DNA of 64,000 bases from Berghia stephanieae. Its lineage: Eukaryota; Mollusca; Gastropoda; Nudibranchia; Aeolidiidae. Both the position numbers and the translations under genes were made by a program. The stretch lies in the NCBI GenBank assembly GCA_034508935.3, contig CM067443.1:99189202-99253201 (forward strand). The letters run 5' to 3'. The notes below the pieces were generated by a model. The model worked only from the letters and a program-made list of their open reading frames with translations. It did not search any database and was not told where the DNA came from. Shown here piece after piece: positions 60,735 to 64,000 of this stretch (position 1 is the first letter of the stretch; every line of letters starts with the position of its first letter).

Positions 60735-61040
60735 GTAAAACTGGGTGGGGTGTTTTGACCTCGCATGGTGGACACTTGCTATGTGTTCTATTCCCCCTGT
60801 ATCTGTTTCTTGGGTTGCTTTCTGTCTTTGTCTAGGAATGGGATTACTTGCTTTTGTCCCTGCCCTTGCTGGAATCCTTGGCTTGGAGGGGAAACAGTCA
60901 GATATATACTTATATTTTGGCAGGTGATATTTTTCCCCCTTGTAAATCATCTTTGTTATGTTCTGTTATATTTTAGTTTTTAATATAGGGGTATAATGAT
61001 TTGTAAACATTTGAGTGAATTCCTCTTACGGGATCCTTTC
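60735..61040 (+). repeat. dispersed repeat S4, copy 2
   Basis: Ordered match to 32280-32570, from the gtgggg start through ccccctgtatctgtttc, tctgtctttgtctagg, atgggattact and cagatatata, to gatttgtaaacatttgagtgaattcctctt. The open frames within it are not conserved as a protein between copies. Confidence 0.6.
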
Positions 61041-61278
61041 CTTAACACTGGAAAAACCTTAATGTTTATCTTCAATAATTACCCTGTCCCAATCTTTTCC
61101 AGGTTCAGCAGTACAGGAATTTATGCTTATTTGATGATGGGTAACTCCTCAAATAATATATGTTTATTTGTTCAAGTATCGTCTTTTGTCTTTTCTTTGC
61201 AGTTGTTCTTTTCTTTCAAGCTGAAAGCAATTTTTTTTTTTGTTGGTTATTCTGTACGACAATGGAAAAGACCATTTT

Positions 61279-61628
61279 CAATCAACGAATAATATCCTAA
61301 ATTTAGTATCGCTAACCGTCATGCTAAGCCGTCTTTCAGTTCACGACACGGCTGTCATCAACATTCCTCACGAAAGTCGGCTTTAGGCAAGGGAAATAAC
61401 TCAACATTTTCCATGTCAGATATGGATGCCTTAAACGCTCTAGTCAATATAACAACTTCAACAAAATAAGCTAACATTATGCATTCACCCCATGTCACAA
61501 ACGGAGCTTGGTCAGAGTCAGACAACACAACAAAGATTTTAATATCCATGGTAATTTGGATAATAATTGATAATAATATGTGATCAATCAAACGCCACGT
61601 TTATAGTTCTCGATATATCGTTATAACT
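61279..61628 (+). repeat. duplicated U1 5' flank, distal copy
   Basis: About 350 bp, tandem direct copy of 61839-62196 at roughly 85-90% identity by eye, both opening tcaacgaataatat and closing with a cgatatatcgttataac-type end. The proximal copy runs to within about 20 bp of the U1 gene; this one is not followed by U1. Confidence 0.85.
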
Positions 61629-61838
61629 TTATCAACGTGCATTTATTTGCCAGTATTATAATCCATTTCACCATTTGCTCATTGAAATCTCAAAAAATGA
61701 CACAAAATATTGTCCATTACAATAATGTTAAACTCGGCCCAATAAAGCGTTCAGATGTCAGACCTGCATAATATGTACACGTCGCTTTTTGTCTTTTACT
61801 CTATGAATATTACCAATAATTACCCTGTCTCGTTCTTC

Positions 61839-62216
61839 AACGAATAATATACTAAATTTACTATCGCTAACCGTCATACTAACCCGTCTTTCAGTTCACG
61901 ACAGGACGGCTGTCATCTACATTCCTCACGAAAGTCGGCTTAAGGCAAGGGAAATAACTCAATCTTTACCATGTCAGATATACAGACATCTTAAACACTC
62001 TAGTCAATATAACAACAAATTCAACAAAATAAGTTAACATTATACATTCACCTTATGTCAAAAATGTAGCTGGGTCAGAAACCACAACAAAGATTTTAAT
62101 ATCTAGGGTAATTTGGATAAGAATTAATAATATGTGACAGTTTATGCAAATCAATCAAACGCCACGGTTATAGTTATCAGTATATCGTTATAACAAAGAT
62201 GTGAAATTAGATGATC
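61839..62216 (+). promoter_or_regulatory. U1 5' flank, proximal copy (promoter region)
   Basis: Sequence immediately upstream of U1, where a snRNA-type promoter (PSE about 55 bp before the start) should lie, near 62155-62170. Conservation with 61279-61628 covers that area. I cannot assign the PSE from sequence alone because its consensus differs among invertebrates. Confidence 0.5.
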
Positions 62217-62380
62217 ATACTTACCTGGCACGGGAGGCACCCTGATCACGAAGGGGGTCCTCCCAGGGCGAGGCCTTTCCATTGCACTCCGGTTGGGCTG
62301 ACCCCTGCGATCACCCCAAATGTGGGTGACTCGAGTGCGTAATTTTTGCGTAAGGGGGACTGCGTTCGCGCTATCCCCTG
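62217..62380 (+). ncRNA. U1: U1 spliceosomal snRNA
   Basis: 164 nt, the same length as human U1. The 5' end ATACTTACCTGG pairs with 5' splice sites. Stem-loop I carries the U1-70K loop (GATCACGAAG) closed by GGGAGG…TCCTCCC. Stem-loop II carries the U1A loop ATTGCACTCC. Then come stem III, an Sm site in TAATTTTTGCG, and a GC-rich terminal hairpin GACTGCGTTCGCGC ending CCCCTG. Compensatory changes in stem I relative to human argue for a working gene. It is the RNA that would define the donors of the genes in this window. Confidence 0.96.
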
Positions 62381-62440
62381 TAAAAATTTAGGAAAAACAA
62401 AGAGTGAGATCTAAAGCTTGATTTCGTAGCCCCATTAGGG

Positions 62441-63927
62441 GAGGGCACCCGGGTCACCAAAAGGTCACCGATGCTTTAGGTTTTTTGTTTTAGGTCATCG
62501 ACGACTGAGAAGTTCCCGACATCCACTTAGTTCTCGATGCTTTTCTCGTCTCGAGAATCTTGGTCATCGATGCTTCTCGTATTGAGTCCCGAGTCTCGAG
62601 ACTATACTGCGCGAGCGACGCACGCGTTACTAACAATGTGTAACAACAAGATATGAAGTGAGTAGAAAAGTGCCAGAAGACAATAGAGAATAAAAAAATT
62701 TTTCGCGGCGGTGGTGGGGTTTGAACCTGCGACTTTATTGGTACGACAACTCCGCCTGGCAGGTGAGAGCGTGGCTCTACCGTGTGAGCTATCCACGAAC
62801 ACAAAAATATTCGTTTCAAACCCAAAGTCATTTCTAGATCCCTCTCTCACCCACTTCTTGAGATCGCCGATTCGTTCGCCACCATCGCGAAGTAATTTTG
62901 ACCAGCAGTTAAGCTTAATAGCCAATATTCTCATCACAAACATATAACATAGAAACGATTGAGACATTGAGTATGCTCCGGTGTATGGGGTGAATTTTTA
63001 ATTCAGAAAAGTGAGTGGAGCAGGCACTTATGTTGGTAACAACAAGATATGAAGTGAGTAGAAAAGTGCCAGAAGACAATAGAGAATAAAAAATTTTTTC
63101 GCGGCGGTGGTGGGGTTTGAACCTGCGACTTTATTGGTACGACAACTCCGCCTGGCAGGTGAGAGCGTGGCTCTACCGTGTGAGCTATCCACGAACACAA
63201 AAATATTCGTTTCAAACCCAAAGTCATTTCTAGATCCCTCTCTCACCCACTTCTTGAGATCGCCGATTCGTTCTCCACCATCGCGAAGTAATTTTGACCA
63301 GCAGTTAAGCTTAATAGCCAATATTCTCATCACAAACATATAACATAGAAACGATTGAGACATTGAGTATGCTCCGGTGTATGGGGTGAATTTTTAATTC
63401 AGAAAAGTGAGTGGAGCAGGCACTTATGTTGGTAACAACAAGATATGAAGTGAGTAGAAAAGTGCCAGAAGACAATAGAGAATAAAAAATAACAATGTGT
63501 ACTATCTCATTGTTCACCCCTCTCTCATCGGCGATGATTCCAGCGAAGCTCGAGACTTTTTTGCGTCTCGATGCTTTTTTGAGTCTCGAGACTCAAAAAA
63601 GTCTCGAGCATCGCTCTAGTCATCGGTGCTTTCATTCAATACCTAGTCATTGATATTGGGTATTGACGTTATATCATATTTTAAACAGCTAACAAAACAC
63701 AAACGTCGTAAATAGATCAAAATGGTTATAAGTATCAATGTTTTATTATTATACAAAGTGAATTTATTTAATGTATTTTAAGTTTTAATACAAAAAAGCC
63801 ATCCAAAGCTCAGTTGAAGTGCTACTTCTCGGGAATTCCCGACTTTTCCTTGGTCATCGAGTTCGGGAAGTTTTGAGTGTTGGTGGCCGATGACTTGAGG
63901 TATCATCGAGACTTCCGCTCGACACTA
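62441..63927. mobile_element. element flanked by 13-bp direct repeats, with CTCGAG palindromes
   Basis: AGCCCCATTAGGG occurs at 62428-62440 and 63928-63940. Between them are repeated gtctcgagac / ctcgatgctt / catcgatgctt motifs near both sides (62500-62610; 63545-63625; 63830-63925). The SINE-satellite dimer 62643-63489 is inserted inside, leaving about 630 bp of host element. If the true duplication is 8 bp, both ends would begin TAG. Begins about 60 bp after U1. Confidence 0.55.
62643..63489 (-). mobile_element. SINE-satellite, two-unit insertion
   Basis: Two complete 396-bp units plus 55 bp of SINE tail, of the same type as the array at 11.7-20.5 kb but with a few shared differences (gcgactttatt, cccaaagtc). 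Flanked by the 12-bp repeat TAACAATGTGTA at 62631-62642 and 63490-63501. So the spacer-bearing unit was inserted as a tandem, or duplicated within a new insertion. Confidence 0.85.
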
Positions 63928-64000
63928 AGCCCCATTAGGGTAGAGTCGGGGAAATTCGCCACTTCTCACACCCCTCTTTTTAAATGCAAATAACCCATCT

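Overview
This is AT-rich animal nuclear DNA. Coding sequence is split into short exons with GT/AG introns, there is a U1 spliceosomal RNA gene, and most of the rest is tRNA-derived SINEs, foldback/MITE-type DNA elements, microsatellites and a recent satellite array. A marine invertebrate, possibly a lophotrochozoan such as a mollusc, fits the mix, but nothing in the window proves the phylum.

Three protein-coding genes can be assembled exon by exon with agreeing intron phases. (1) Isopentenyl phosphate kinase, + strand, 6 coding exons, 25233-32037, about 292 aa. (2) An unrecognised coiled-coil protein, - strand, 7 exons, 46107 down to 33455, about 281 aa. (3) Short/branched-chain acyl-CoA dehydrogenase (ACADSB), + strand, 11 exons, 46697-57146, about 437 aa with a mitochondrial presequence. 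Genes 2 and 3 are divergent and share a roughly 590-bp spacer that must hold both promoters.

Layout. 1-8200: gene-poor, with a SINE monomer, a 1.5-kb palindrome-rimmed DNA element nested inside another SINE, a (TC)n tract and a roughly 850-bp (GAA)n tract. 8200-20640: a chain of three diverged tandem units, each with a tRNA-Arg(TCT)-like gene. The third unit is split by an 8.8-kb array of 398-bp SINE-derived repeats arranged head-to-head as one large inverted repeat and flanked by a 13-bp direct repeat. 21270-25120: a second (GAA)n tract, a second palindrome-rimmed element, a TA-flanked MITE and a composite trinucleotide tract. 25200-57500: the three genes with SINE/MITE-laden introns. 57500-64000: repeat debris, a U1 pseudogene fragment, a duplicated block ending at an intact 164-nt U1 gene, then an element with 13-bp direct repeats that contains a two-unit insertion of the same satellite, itself flanked by a 12-bp duplication.

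The most novel items are two. First, elements at 4386-5920 and 22174-23722 share terminal sequences, size (1535 and 1549 bp) and a design of tandem perfect palindromes just inside each end, but with different palindromes and apparently unrelated interiors. Second, a SINE has become a 398-bp satellite, caught in three states: lone monomer, two-unit insertion and large array. The centre of the large array is dense in one-base deletions and may be partly an assembly artefact.
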